Notes under the pieces: generated by a model
What the model was told of the DNA's origin: nothing
Databases searched by the model: none
What the model saw: only the letters and a program-made list of their open reading frames with translations
In this document: positions 1-7,537 of the stretch, in pieces
Numbering within the stretch: the first letter of the stretch is position 1
Layout of the letters: each line of letters starts with the position of its first letter
Made by a program: the position numbers and the translations under genes
Source: Beroe ovata
Lineage: Eukaryota > Ctenophora > Nuda > Beroida > Beroidae
Length of the DNA: 11,901 nt
NCBI GenBank assembly: GCA_946803715.1
Contig: CAMPET010000338.1
Coordinates: forward strand, 9,030 to 20,930
Direction: 5' to 3'

Positions 1-75
1 ACACACGCACACACACACACACACACACACGCACGCACACGCACGCACACACATACACACATATATACACAAACA
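1..75. repeat. AC/GT dinucleotide microsatellite
   Basis: The window opens inside an imperfect (AC)n tract with scattered GC and AT dinucleotide variants (gcac, acat, atat). It probably continues to the left of the window. Such tracts are common in animal introns and intergenic DNA, and no coding frame is implied. Confidence 0.95.
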
Positions 76-219
76 CCTCATGGGAGGTTTTACTGTGCTC
101 CACATGAGATGAGGAATGTGTGTGGATAAACAATGTCTATTATACTTCCACGTTATTGTACACAACACTAACTGTGCAAATACACGTGTCAATTATACAA
201 GTAACAAGACTTGGGTGGA

Positions 220-306
220 CCATTGGGAGAAGGGGTAACCGTCCCAATGGAGGTTTCTAGATTTTGGAAGCGCCTATAATTCGCAAGAACTGATTGCCAT
301 GGCAAC
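220..306. promoter_or_regulatory. Inverted CCAAT-type repeat next to an RFX X-box-like palindrome
   Basis: CCATTGGGA (220..228) and TCCCAATGG (242..250) form a perfect 9-bp inverted repeat around a 13-nt spacer, so a CCAAT/ATTGG core appears on both arms. About 43 bases further on, ATTGCCATGGCAAC (293..306) contains a perfect 12-bp palindrome (294..305) that closely matches the RFX X-box consensus of two GTTGCC/GGCAAC half sites. NF-Y and RFX sites often lie together in animal promoters, which is established knowledge. That this stretch is a promoter here is inference, because I see no well-supported start exon beside it. Confidence 0.3.
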
Positions 307-606
307 AATAGTGACCACTGACTTGGTTAGGGGATTCGATTATGAACATATCTATCTACGAGCCATGAGGTGGTATTGACAGCGAGTGATGATAACAATT
401 AACATTATGGACTACATTATGGTTGTCGACTGCGTTTTTTCTCATCCCCATCAGAAATTTCAAATGTACGTAATTTAACTTTGAGAATAAACAAAGTTAG
501 ATCTATTTCAACTCTCATTAGAGCAGCATTTATGTGGAATATTACTGTTTACAGAGAAGTTGTTGCTAAACAACAGTGAAATGTAGTGAGTTGCTAATGA
601 ACAAAC

Positions 607-621
607 CACACACACACACAA
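607..621. repeat. Short AC dinucleotide run
   Basis: A short run of about seven AC units. No function is suggested. Confidence 0.8.
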
Positions 622-815
622 CCATGTACTATTACACTGCAAGATTACGGGAAATGAATGTTTGGTACAGTGTAACTTCCCAAACAGACTGGTTCCAACT
701 ATATTTACTGTGCGAGAGTTATATCGGGCCAATGAACAAATAAAATAAACATTTGGGGAGTAAAGATTCGACAAAATACCACAGATTCCAAAAAATGTGA
801 AAAAAAATTCCTAAC

Positions 816-928
816 CGGCTCGATGACTTGATCCACCATGGCAGCTGTGTTATTGTTGGGTTGTTCGACCACTGAGTGACCTAAATCCATTGTTTTATCG
901 GGTCCTAGTCCGTGTGGAGACAGCACTA
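816..928 (-). CDS. Candidate exon of a minus-strand gene, product not recognised
   Basis: Read on the minus strand, a C-rich pyrimidine tract ending in CCCCCCAG (AG at 930..929) is followed by 113 bases and then a GTTAGG donor-like sequence beginning at 815. One frame is open throughout and protein-like. It contains an ATG at 890..888 in a favourable context (ACAATGG) that starts MDLGHSVVEQ and continues through an Asn run and a VIEP segment, 25 codons to the exon end in phase 0. Either this is the first coding exon behind 5' UTR exons, or it is an internal exon reading from 926. Seen: the acceptor, donor and open frame. Inferred: that it is an exon. Problem: if the upstream candidate exon 1327..1245 is coding, its phase leads into a different frame here that stops after about ten codons. 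The donor is only moderate and I recognise no family. Confidence 0.33.
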
Positions 929-938
929 CTGGGGGGAG

Positions 939-1026
939 GTGGGGGAACGGTTAGAAATTCCTGGAAAAGTGGGGGAAAGGTTAGAAATTCCTGGAAAAGT
1001 GGGGGAAATGTTAGAAATTCCTGGAA
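939..1026. repeat. 30-bp tandem repeat, about 2.9 copies
   Basis: Three units with a 30-bp period start at 939, 969 and 999. They share GTGGGGGAA, then TTAGAAATTCCTGGAA, and differ at only a few bases just before TTAGAAA. On the minus strand each unit reads as a branch-point-like TTCTAAC, then a pyrimidine tract, then CCAG, so each copy looks like a complete 3' splice site. The last module abuts the candidate exon 928..816. On the plus strand each unit contains TTCCTGGAA (958..966, 988..996, 1018..1026), a STAT-type TTCnnnGAA palindrome. The repeat is certain; either functional reading is inference. Confidence 0.92.
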
Positions 1027-1244
1027 TGCTTCGCAAACTTGACAACTTTAAAATTCAGAAAGTAGGATGATAGAGTTCTTGAAGTGGTGGAGGGTCATAT
1101 TTGCTTCAAAAGTTCTCAATCATTTGATAGGGAAGTCTAAGATGAATCTTTCATTCATGAGAATGCATGGAATTTAAGGTATTTCCGAGGAATTAAAGAT
1201 ACCAGTCGTGATATTGGGCTTCTGGAAGCAATTATTATACTTAC

Positions 1245-1327
1245 CTAAGTGTACTGCTCTGGGTCAAACCGGATGTGACGAATAAAGAATCGAAAGAACG
1301 ATCCTTTTCAAATTCAGTGTAAGTAAA
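1245..1327 (-). other. Candidate exon (UTR or coding) of the minus-strand gene
   Basis: On the minus strand, TTCTAAT followed by a pyrimidine-containing stretch and GTTAG (AG at 1329..1328) precedes an 83-base block that ends CTTAG and is followed directly by a perfect GTAAGT donor (1244..1239). Only one frame of the block is open. It runs 27 codons through a segment reading EFEKDRSFDSLF and ends in phase 2. There is no ATG in it, so it could be a 5' UTR exon with translation starting at 890 in the next candidate exon. Joined as coding sequence to 928..816 it would reach a stop after about ten codons. A possible upstream minus-strand donor (GTATGT, about 1424..1419) would give a short first intron of roughly 90 bases. 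Seen: the splice signals. The exon itself is unproven. Confidence 0.3.
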
Positions 1328-1429
1328 CTAACAGCGTAAAAGCATTAGAACCTTGGAATCGGAGGAAAGTTTATGTGCGCGTTTGAAGTATTGCGGAGTA
1401 AATTCTGGTTGATGACATACCACGAAATT

Positions 1430-1871
1430 GCAGAGAGAGTGCGCGGCGCGACCGGTCAACTATTATGAAATTTTTATTCTTTTTTCAGCAATGAATGTCA
1501 AATATTTACAATATTCTTGATTTATTATGCATATTTCGAAAAAATTGAATTGATTAATTATGGTTTTTGAAAGGAGTCCAGATCGACGCCGCGCACAGTG
1601 ATAAAATATTCAGCGCCGCGCAAAAATCTTTCCCATCTTGGAATAACTTTGCAAAACAGCCTCACTAACGGCAAACGCCTCGGGAAACTTCAGTTACTAC
1701 ACAAATTCCTTGAACTAAGTCTATGGTACATACCATTTACTAGTTTAATTTGTTATATTTATTTGTTTTTGTTATTGTTCGTTAATGTTTGAAGATGTCG
1801 ACTCAATAACTTGTAAACGTCGTTTGTTGTTGCCACCGGTCGAACCGGTAGTTTGAAATTGGAACACTGAC
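1430..1871. promoter_or_regulatory. Possible bidirectional promoter and 5' UTR region
   Basis: This stretch lies between the candidate minus-strand exons and the plus-strand start codon at 1872. It holds two CpG-dense patches, around 1440..1458 and 1582..1622, that stand out from the AT-rich surroundings and contain an inverted pair (GCGCGGCGC at 1441..1449, GCGCCGCGC at 1613..1621). ACCGGT, the core of the Grainyhead-type site, occurs at 1451..1456, 1835..1840 and 1844..1849. No clear TATA box is placed at a convincing distance. A 64-codon plus-strand open stretch at 1598..1792 looks like chance. The promoter role is inferred from position and composition only. Confidence 0.28.
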
Positions 1872-1911
1872 ATGGCAGCTAATCATAACAGAGGTTATGG
1901 GCGGAGAAATG
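1872..1911 (+). CDS. Candidate first coding exon, Q/G/Y-rich N-terminus, product not recognised
   Basis: The ATG at 1872 has a strong context (G at -3, G at +4). Forty bases encode MAANHNRGYGRRN plus one base of the next codon, and are followed by a good donor (AATG|GTGAGA, GT at 1912..1913). The peptide is small, polar and arginine/glycine-rich, typical of a disordered N-terminus. It joins in phase 1 to the exon at 2836, giving Asp at the junction, and that second exon is open in this phase. I recognise no family; RNA-binding or scaffold proteins often start this way, but that is only a remark on composition. A 26-base block at 2551..2576 (after TTTTTTCTCCTAAAG, before GTGAGA) could be an alternative cassette exon, and the second exon is also open in the phase that would result. 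The rest of the gene is not assembled here. Confidence 0.45.
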
Positions 1912-2835
1912 GTGAGAATTATTTCATCATCTTTAATTCATCCATTCAGTGAATTTTGTGCATTTCTTGTTTATGATATGACCTGTCGATCCTACTATGC
2001 TATCCTGGTGACAGCTCGATTCAAATATAACCAGTAACCATGTTGATTGTGCATGTTCAGACGTTATCTGTCGATCATGTTATTGATTCTTTTCGGGTTT
2101 CACGTATCTTTTCGTGACGATTTCAGGTTGACGATTACTTGTGTGGTGGCTGATCGCTTGTAGCGTGCCCCCTTTTTACAAAAAACCGCTCGGGAGTTCT
2201 AATTTCATTTAGTTTCAGGAAGACACGAAATCTTTGTCACTATTCCCATTAATCATCTGGATTTCGATGATGTAATCATAATGAATACCCCCATTATCCC
2301 ACATTCTTCACTTAAATATGCATTTCTGTATAATCTTGGTGTACTAGACTAAGGATCTGTACATCTCTGTACACTTACCCTGGCTACGAGACCCTTCATT
2401 GTCCACAGCTAATGATCTGAGGCCAGACAATGGCTTTACACGTGTGAATATTCGTGTGAATATTCGTGTAATCGTGAATTGGGGCAGCTATATAGGAAAA
2501 GAGAACTTTTTTATAATTTTTTTGGAGCCAAGAAGTTTTTTCTCCTAAAGCATTGCCACTGCGCCCTTCTGCGTTTGTGAGAGAGGATCATCCGTGGCTT
2601 TGGTTATTACAAGTGTGTACTAGCGTTTACATTAGTGTAAGAAAAGATGCAATTTGCTTGTGTATCTCAAGATGCACTCTCGTTACACCTAATCAGTGAT
2701 GAGGTCATTCTCTTGGCAGTTCTAACAAGCAACCAACTTTCAGTTGATAACGAACTTCATGCATGACCAATTAGATCACCGGATAACTTGGCAGAAGTAT
2801 GAATTGTACACCATTGTAAGCACTCTTTCTTTCAG
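1912..2835 (+). other. Putative intron 1 of the plus-strand gene
   Basis: It starts GTGAGAAT and ends CTTTCTTTCAG, the canonical GT..AG boundaries with a short pyrimidine tract. The interior is non-coding in all frames at any useful length. It contains a small tandem duplication of CGTGTGAATATT (2441..2452 and 2453..2464) and, on the minus strand, a good GTAAGT donor (2378..2373) behind a short open block (about 2414..2379). That block would join in phase with 928..816, but its acceptor is weak, so I do not call it. Confidence 0.4.
2441..2464. repeat. 12-bp direct tandem duplication
   Basis: CGTGTGAATATT occurs twice head to tail, followed by a related CGTGTAATCGTGAAT. It is small and of no evident function. 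Confidence 0.8.
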
Positions 2836-2879
2836 ATCAAACAACTACGTATGCAGGACCTCAATATCAAGGATCCGCA
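2836..2879 (+). CDS. Candidate second coding exon of the plus-strand gene
   Basis: A TTTCTTTCAG acceptor (AG at 2834..2835) and a consensus GTAAGT donor (2880..2885) bracket 44 bases. Read in the phase left by the exon at 1872, it completes an Asp codon and encodes QTTTYAGPQYQGSA, ending in phase 0. Its Gln, Tyr, Gly and Thr richness continues the character of exon 1, which is mild support that the two belong together. The other open phase would give a more helical-looking peptide beginning IKQLRMQDL and would need an extra exon between them. Splice strength is the main evidence; protein identity is unknown. The next exon must begin in phase 0, and candidates are at 5220 and 7538. Confidence 0.45.
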
Positions 2880-3349
2880 GTAAGTGTTTTTCTAACAATT
2901 CTGAAAAGATTTAATGTTTTAGTTATAATGTTTTTTGATTCTTGCAAAATACAATGAGAGCTTCGCTCACGTATTTTTGTCGCAATCAAACGGGATGAGT
3001 TTAAATTTTTGAGGGCGTGGCCCGCGCAAAGGCACCCTAAATGAGATGTGTGTAATATTGATGCCTCATATTTTGAACTTGTTAAAGTATACACTCCATG
3101 TTACCACTCCGCGTTGTAACTAGATGTGTAGTAATGAGGCAAGGGTAGGGTGTAAATTGCTATGAAGTTGAGAGGCAGGGTTTGTGAATGGTATTATTCT
3201 GTACGAAAACAGAATGTCAGCACTCGCTGGATAACGTGCGTGAAGTTCTCTACATCACGTGAAAATAGCTGAATTTTATATGTAGACACCATATTTTTTG
3301 GCACTCATCCAAAATACCTCCTCTGTAATCACAAAGTGGTCTACGAATG
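2880..3349. other. Intron-like non-coding stretch
   Basis: It starts with the GTAAGT donor of the plus-strand gene. No frame of useful length, RNA gene or repeat is visible. The minus-strand 75-codon open stretch at 3094..2867 covers the candidate exon on the opposite strand and looks like chance. Confidence 0.5.
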
Positions 3350-3913
3350 TCATGATTTTGGGGTGAAATTAAGCCTCGGGGCTTCAGACAGGAAAGGTCT
3401 GGAGGCGAGCAGCTTTTCATCAGCTTGGTCGTTCAAATATCCGTGAATATCGGAGGATTTATGATGACTCCTAACTCATCCAACATCCACCATTCCGTAC
3501 ATTTTCAAATTCCAACCCCACACCGACTCCCCCGACTTCCAAGTATCATCTATCGTCAAGTAACATTCTGTGATTACCTTCTCCAATCCGTGTGTTGCCG
3601 TAATAATTGGCGTGGTTTTTCGTAGACGTGATTTTATGACCAGGAAGAAGGCTCCTATGACTGCGATTCCGTGATTTGGTGAGTGCCGAGTGGTTCAACA
3701 TGGATCACATGCGGAATATATTCGCTATACCATTAACTTTTCGTGAGGTCCACAGAAGAAAATGTAACGCGTAAAGATATCTGATATCGCTTCTGGGATT
3801 TCTAAATCGGCTATGAATCCATACGATTCGATATATTGCGACGGTGCGTCGTTGATCAATATAAGAAAGGCAACAACATCGTTTTGCTGCCTTGATATAG
3901 ACCATAATTCCAT
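3350..3913 (-). pseudogene. Possible decayed coding frame, unknown family
   Basis: On the minus strand a single frame runs 188 codons from an ATG at 3913..3911 to a TGA at 3352..3350. It is broken by only three stops: TAG at 3727..3725 (codon 63), TGA at 3697..3695 (codon 73) and TGA at 3478..3476 (codon 146). All three coordinates are in frame. The first part is acidic and hydrophobic, with AFLILINDAP near residues 15..24. The part after the second stop has a short hydrophobic run (AVIGAFFLVI) followed by basic residues, then a Trp-rich segment. CpG-containing codons are frequent. I tried to explain the stops as introns, but no splice pair removed them while keeping frame. A relic of a gene or transposon is possible; a chance low-stop frame cannot be excluded given the number of frames in the window. 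I recognise no family. Confidence 0.2.
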
Positions 3914-4237
3914 TCTATTCGCACTCAGTCAAGGAAAAGCACTCAAAAACAGTGTCACTTAGTCATATTTCAACGCCTCTGACTTTACCCCGAGAAATGT
4001 ACATTATTCTGGGTACACTTTCCTCTGCAGTACAAGTTTTCACGCACTTTTGTAGTGAACAAATCAGTTAAAATCTCTATTCGATAGCTATTCCATCATA
4101 CTATACACATGAAGAAGTGTTAGGCTATTTATGTGTAATGTGTATGTGTTCGTGCATATTATGTGTAATATTCCATAGTAAGCAGCTATAAATTATGAAG
4201 AAAGGGACACATTTCTAATACGCATCCGTTACTTATA

Positions 4238-4288
4238 ACACAGACACGCATACACACACACAGACACGCATACACACTCACACACACA
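4238..4288. repeat. AC-rich microsatellite with a 20-bp period
   Basis: CAGACACGCATACACAC occurs at 4241 and again at 4261 within an otherwise (AC)n tract, giving a 20-bp higher-order period. An ATGCGTGT at the right edge is complementary to the ACACGCAT inside the unit. Confidence 0.88.
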
Positions 4289-4573
4289 TGCGTGTATACC
4301 GTCAAATCTTGCTTGAAGTTTCTAGAGAAACGCACACTCTCCTTCTCACTCTCTCTCTCCTCGTGTCGGATAGCAATGATTTTATAGCACGTAGTTAAGC
4401 ATGCTTCACTTACTCGCACGAATGTTCGTTATTTGTGTTTCCTGATCTATCTCTCACTATATTTAGTACGTGTTGCGGTTATGCAGGTGGTTTCTATGTG
4501 CTATTTCGAGAGGAGAGTGGCCTAGGCCAAACTTTCAGTCCTTTAATAATGTGTATGTTACTGGCAGCAATGC

Positions 4574-4685
4574 TGAAATGACACTCTCTTCCTATCTTGA
4601 AATGACACTATGCTTGAAATGACACTCTTCCTATCCGCTGAGATCCATTTCTTGAGATCCATTTCTTGAACTGAGATCCATCTCT
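4574..4685. repeat. Two adjacent families of short tandem or interspersed repeats
   Basis: TGAAATGACACT occurs at 4574..4585, 4598..4609 and 4615..4626. TGAGATCCATTTCT then occurs at 4639..4652 and 4653..4666 back to back, with a variant (TGAGATCCATCTCT) at 4672..4685. Irregular spacing suggests replication slippage rather than a functional array. Confidence 0.85.
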
Positions 4686-5738
4686 TGAAATCAAAAACCA
4701 GAAAAACCGGTTTCTGCTCGATCTATCACAACCATGATATTAGGCTCGTCAAACACACTGGTTTATGTGTGGTCTCTGGGTGGGTGTGGCCGTGTTTGAA
4801 TTGATCCTGTCTTTGCACCAGCCAGTACAGTTTGTTTATAGGAGTCATTATGCCATCCTGTGAGAACACCTTGTTGGCTCGGAAACCTAAGAGTTGAATT
4901 ATTCCGTGAATGGCAAGGGGATCAGATCAGACTGCTTGTTTTCTGGAGAGAAACTTCTCTGTTCGATGTTCTCGATCTTTCCTTTGTCCCAATTGTCTGA
5001 GTTCGCAACCAGAAATTTCCTTCAAATTCTAAGTAACTATGCGACTCTTAAAAATAACCCCTCTCCAAATGTTGACCAAATTATCGAATTAAATTATTAT
5101 GTGGCTAAGTGGATTGAAGTTAAAACTATATTTCGATTTTTAACTCTTCTTTGAATAATGTTTCACGGACTTCAATCCTGCCTGGTCTTGTTACCGTACG
5201 ATATTGTGTCTCCTGGCAGGTGGCCAGGTTCAATCACCAGGTTCAACCACCAAGTTTCTACCCATCAGACAACTCTATAGGTGTTGTTAGTGATGTCAAA
5301 CACGATGCGATATCATATATTGCTGCGTGGGACGCTTGAAGTCGAAATGAAGCCATTTCACCAATGTAATAAAATATGTCAACTTCAGAGAATATTCTAG
5401 CACGTCTTCTACTTCACCACCCTGTGAGCTGTCAAAGTTAGTATCAGCTGTCAATAATATATTGTGGATAACATTCTGGGGATGATAATATGTGTAGTAC
5501 TGTGTTATCTCATGGTATTAGTGATAACAGTTGTGCAGATAAAACATCAGACATTTGACAAATGGAATTTATTTCCCTGTGCTACGTTTTCCTTTTCATG
5601 ACAGATAGGAATAAGCTTGGATCTCTTCTTATTATTCCGTCCATTGATTTATCAATTGCAAGAATCTTTAGAATCAGTGCTATAGTTGAGTATTCATCTT
5701 TTCCAAAGTACTTCTAGCCCTCGAATGAGTGATCAATA

Positions 5739-5846
5739 TTCCTCCCCTCTCCACCTTTTCCCATTCTTCCTGAACTCTCCCTCCCTTCCTCACTCACCCT
5801 CCCTCCCCCTCCCTCCTTCTCTTCCTTCCTTCCCTTCCTTCCCTCT
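5739..5846. repeat. About 108-bp C/T-rich pyrimidine tract
   Basis: It is almost pure pyrimidine on the plus strand, built of CCCT and CCTT units with a few A or G interruptions. A homopurine/homopyrimidine run of this kind can adopt triplex structure, and it could act as a splicing pyrimidine tract, but no exon follows it. It is probably a degenerate microsatellite. Confidence 0.85.
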
Positions 5847-6272
5847 GGATGTAGGATGATGTCATCCCGTGAATGCCCAGGTTATGAAATAATCCGTGGG
5901 TTATTATACACACGTCATGTTATATTGCTTTTACACTCACTCTTCTGTTATAACGTGCAATAAACCTAGCTAGTGAGATCATTGTGTTGCTATAGGTAGC
6001 GATAACAGCCATTTTCTTGAGAGATGGTACTGAGCCAATTTTGTGTTTCCTACTGACTCTTATGCGGTGCTGAAGCAAAATTTTGCTTTCTTTTTCTTAG
6101 ATCACATTATGTGCATGTATTCACTTTGCTTGCTTTATCTTTCCTTGTGCTCAATACACACTGTGGCTCAAAATTACAAAGAGAGAAGTGTATCAAACGA
6201 GGTCTGATCATTTATCCCTTATTTGGTCATTAATTGTGAAGATCTTTATCATGCCAAATAAGGTAGCATAAG

Positions 6273-6293
6273 GTGAAGTGTGTCACACTTCAC
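6273..6293. repeat. Perfect 21-bp palindrome (10-bp arms, 1-nt centre)
   Basis: GTGAAGTGTG and CACACTTCAC flank a single T. As DNA this could extrude a cruciform or bind a dimeric factor. The half site AAGTG is the NK-2 homeodomain core (established motif), so paired NK-2 sites are one reading. No neighbouring gene supports a specific role. Confidence 0.9.
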
Positions 6294-6642
6294 TTGCTAT
6301 ATTTGTATTGTTACGATAATGAGGCACAATCAGGCCGACCGCAATCTAAAACTCTCTACATTCAGTGTATCGAAGATATGTGAACATCATTGCACGAATC
6401 TTCTAGAACATCCCGAGTTCGTGTGTGTGCGTACATACTAAATGGATACCATTATGTACATAAGATATTATGTGTGGTGTACACACTGTACACATACATT
6501 AATTACTGATGAAAGGTGTTCACCCGCTGTTGACATCTTGACACGCCTATTTCATGGACAGTTCACATATCAAATTGTAGGTCTGAGATTAGGTTTCCAC
6601 TAAACAGGCAATCGTATTTGTGATTTTTTTCGATTGTAATTA

Positions 6643-6678
6643 TCTGTGATTATGTAGGAATCTGTGATTGTGTAGGAA
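6643..6678. repeat. 18-bp tandem duplication
   Basis: TCTGTGATTATGTAGGAA (6643..6660) is followed directly by a copy with one A-to-G change (6661..6678). Confidence 0.9.
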
Positions 6679-6930
6679 TTTCAAATCGTGAAACTTAATC
6701 AGCCACAGGAAGTTACTATCAAGCAAAATGCTCCTTCATCAATTATCTCAAACCTGGCTATCACTTAACTTCCTATTTCCGAATAAGAAATTGAACCCTT
6801 TTCCCGCTGCCTGATTGGTCTATTACGATCACATGACCCTCACCGAGCTCTTTTATTGGTCTAGACAAACATTAGTGATGTAATGAAACATGAGACCCCT
6901 TTGTTTGATGAATTTTATCGCATATAATAC

Positions 6931-6958
6931 CCACACACACACACACACACATACACAT
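6931..6958. repeat. AC dinucleotide microsatellite
   Basis: An uninterrupted run of about ten AC units followed by a short degenerate tail (atacacat). Confidence 0.93.
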
Positions 6959-7287
6959 ATGTGTCTGCTTGACATTTTTCGGAATATTTGTTCAGGTTTT
7001 CCCGTTGAGGTAACAATTTGACACAAATCCTCCATGGATTCTTGTATTGTCGTTCACACAATGCTTGCTGTTTTGGTTTTTCATGTGTCTTAATGATCTA
7101 TAACTACTGTCTTTTTGAGTGTGAAAATCGTCTCAATTTAGCAGATACCTGGATGTATCTACCTCCCCTTACACTAACTTGAGACTTCTCCCATTCAAAG
7201 TTAAGGTATTCCGACCTTCGTTATCCAACGTTAATGGTCGCTGAATCGGATTCGGCTTTTCTGGAGAAATGCCATTCTTCTCATTCA

Positions 7288-7346
7288 TTTTATTACTTTT
7301 TTAGTTTTACTTTTTTTAGTTTAAATGTTTCGTTTTTTTAGTTTCG
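7288..7346. repeat. T-rich repeat with TTTTTTAGTTT units
   Basis: Three similar units (near 7295, 7311 and 7333) of a T run followed by AGTTT. This is low-complexity sequence. Confidence 0.75.
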
Positions 7347-7398
7347 TGGCACAGCTGAGTGTCAGAAGATGTGCCACAATGAATTATAAATTTAACCT

Positions 7399-7424
7399 AT
7401 TATTATAATTATTATTATTATTAA
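7399..7424. repeat. ATT trinucleotide microsatellite
   Basis: An imperfect (ATT)n run of about eight units with one interruption. Confidence 0.85.
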
Positions 7425-7537
7425 GTAAAGCGGTTGCTGGTACAATTGTTATTGATAACCACGAGACAGAGCCTGCTGTGTTTCATACTTCTATCTTCGT
7501 ACCTGAAAGCTTGCTGTTTTTCGTCACTGAAAGGCAG

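Larger units (their letters stand above)
76..815. other. Non-coding stretch, no supported gene
   Basis: No convincing gene is visible. The stretch contains the CCAAT/X-box-like cluster at 220..306, a short AC run at 607..621, and two overlapping AATAAA hexamers at 739..749 on the plus strand with no upstream plus-strand gene to serve. A minus-strand 40-codon open stretch (478..356) follows a good acceptor-like sequence and could be a downstream exon of the minus-strand gene proposed at 816..928. A stretch that long is easily open by chance, so I do not call it as a gene part. Confidence 0.6.
3914..5219. other. Intron-like or intergenic stretch with simple repeats
   Basis: It holds an AC-rich repeat (4238..4288), short tandem repeats (4574..4685) and a perfect AAACCGGTTT palindrome (4704..4713). 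An 86-codon plus-strand open stretch (4894..5154) starts with TTG after a stop, has no recognisable motif, and is of a length expected by chance in this much sequence. A very short block, GAGTCATTATGCCATCCT, sits between a TTTATAG acceptor-like and a GTGAGA donor-like sequence near 4842..4862 and is too short to call. Confidence 0.5.
5286..7537. other. Intron-like or intergenic stretch, no supported gene
   Basis: It contains the pyrimidine tract (5739..5846), a perfect palindrome (6273..6293), an 18-bp tandem pair (6643..6678), an AC run (6931..6958), T-rich units (7288..7346) and an ATT run (7399..7424). One strong isolated acceptor (TTTCTTTTTCTTAG ending at 6100) precedes about 49 open codons, but they look cysteine-rich and low in coding character, and the possible donor is weak. 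Another acceptor-like site ends at 7144. Neither is called. Confidence 0.5.

Noticed and set aside
739-749. Two overlapping AATAAA poly(A) signals on the plus strand
   Set aside because: No plus-strand coding sequence lies upstream in the window. The hexamer is common in AT-rich DNA.
508-774. 88-codon minus-strand open stretch
   Set aside because: It runs through the AC microsatellite (VCVVC-type residues), has low coding character and no recognised domain.
3626-3676. Plus-strand block between a TTTTTCGTAG acceptor and a GTGAGT donor
   Set aside because: The splice signals are good, but all three frames contain a stop inside the short block, so it cannot be an internal coding exon.
4186-4419. 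77-codon minus-strand open stretch
   Set aside because: Its sequence is a translation of the AC-rich repeat (alternating Cys/Val/Arg), so it is an artefact.
4894-5154. 86-codon plus-strand open stretch
   Set aside because: It starts at TTG right after a stop, has no motif and no good splice context. Several open stretches of this length are expected by chance in six frames of 8 kb.
5226-5242. GGTTCAATCACC / GGTTCAACCACC, resembling a tRNA B box
   Set aside because: No A box, acceptor stem or cloverleaf could be built around it on either strand.
5739-5846. Pyrimidine tract as a functional splicing or triplex element
   Set aside because: No exon or acceptor AG follows within a useful distance. 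It is best explained as a degenerate microsatellite.
6101-6260. Open plus-strand stretch after the very strong acceptor ending at 6100
   Set aside because: About 49 codons are open, but the composition (Cys/Phe/Ile-rich, irregular) does not look coding and the only donor (AAG|GTAGCA) is weak. It could be a UTR exon, but nothing supports that.
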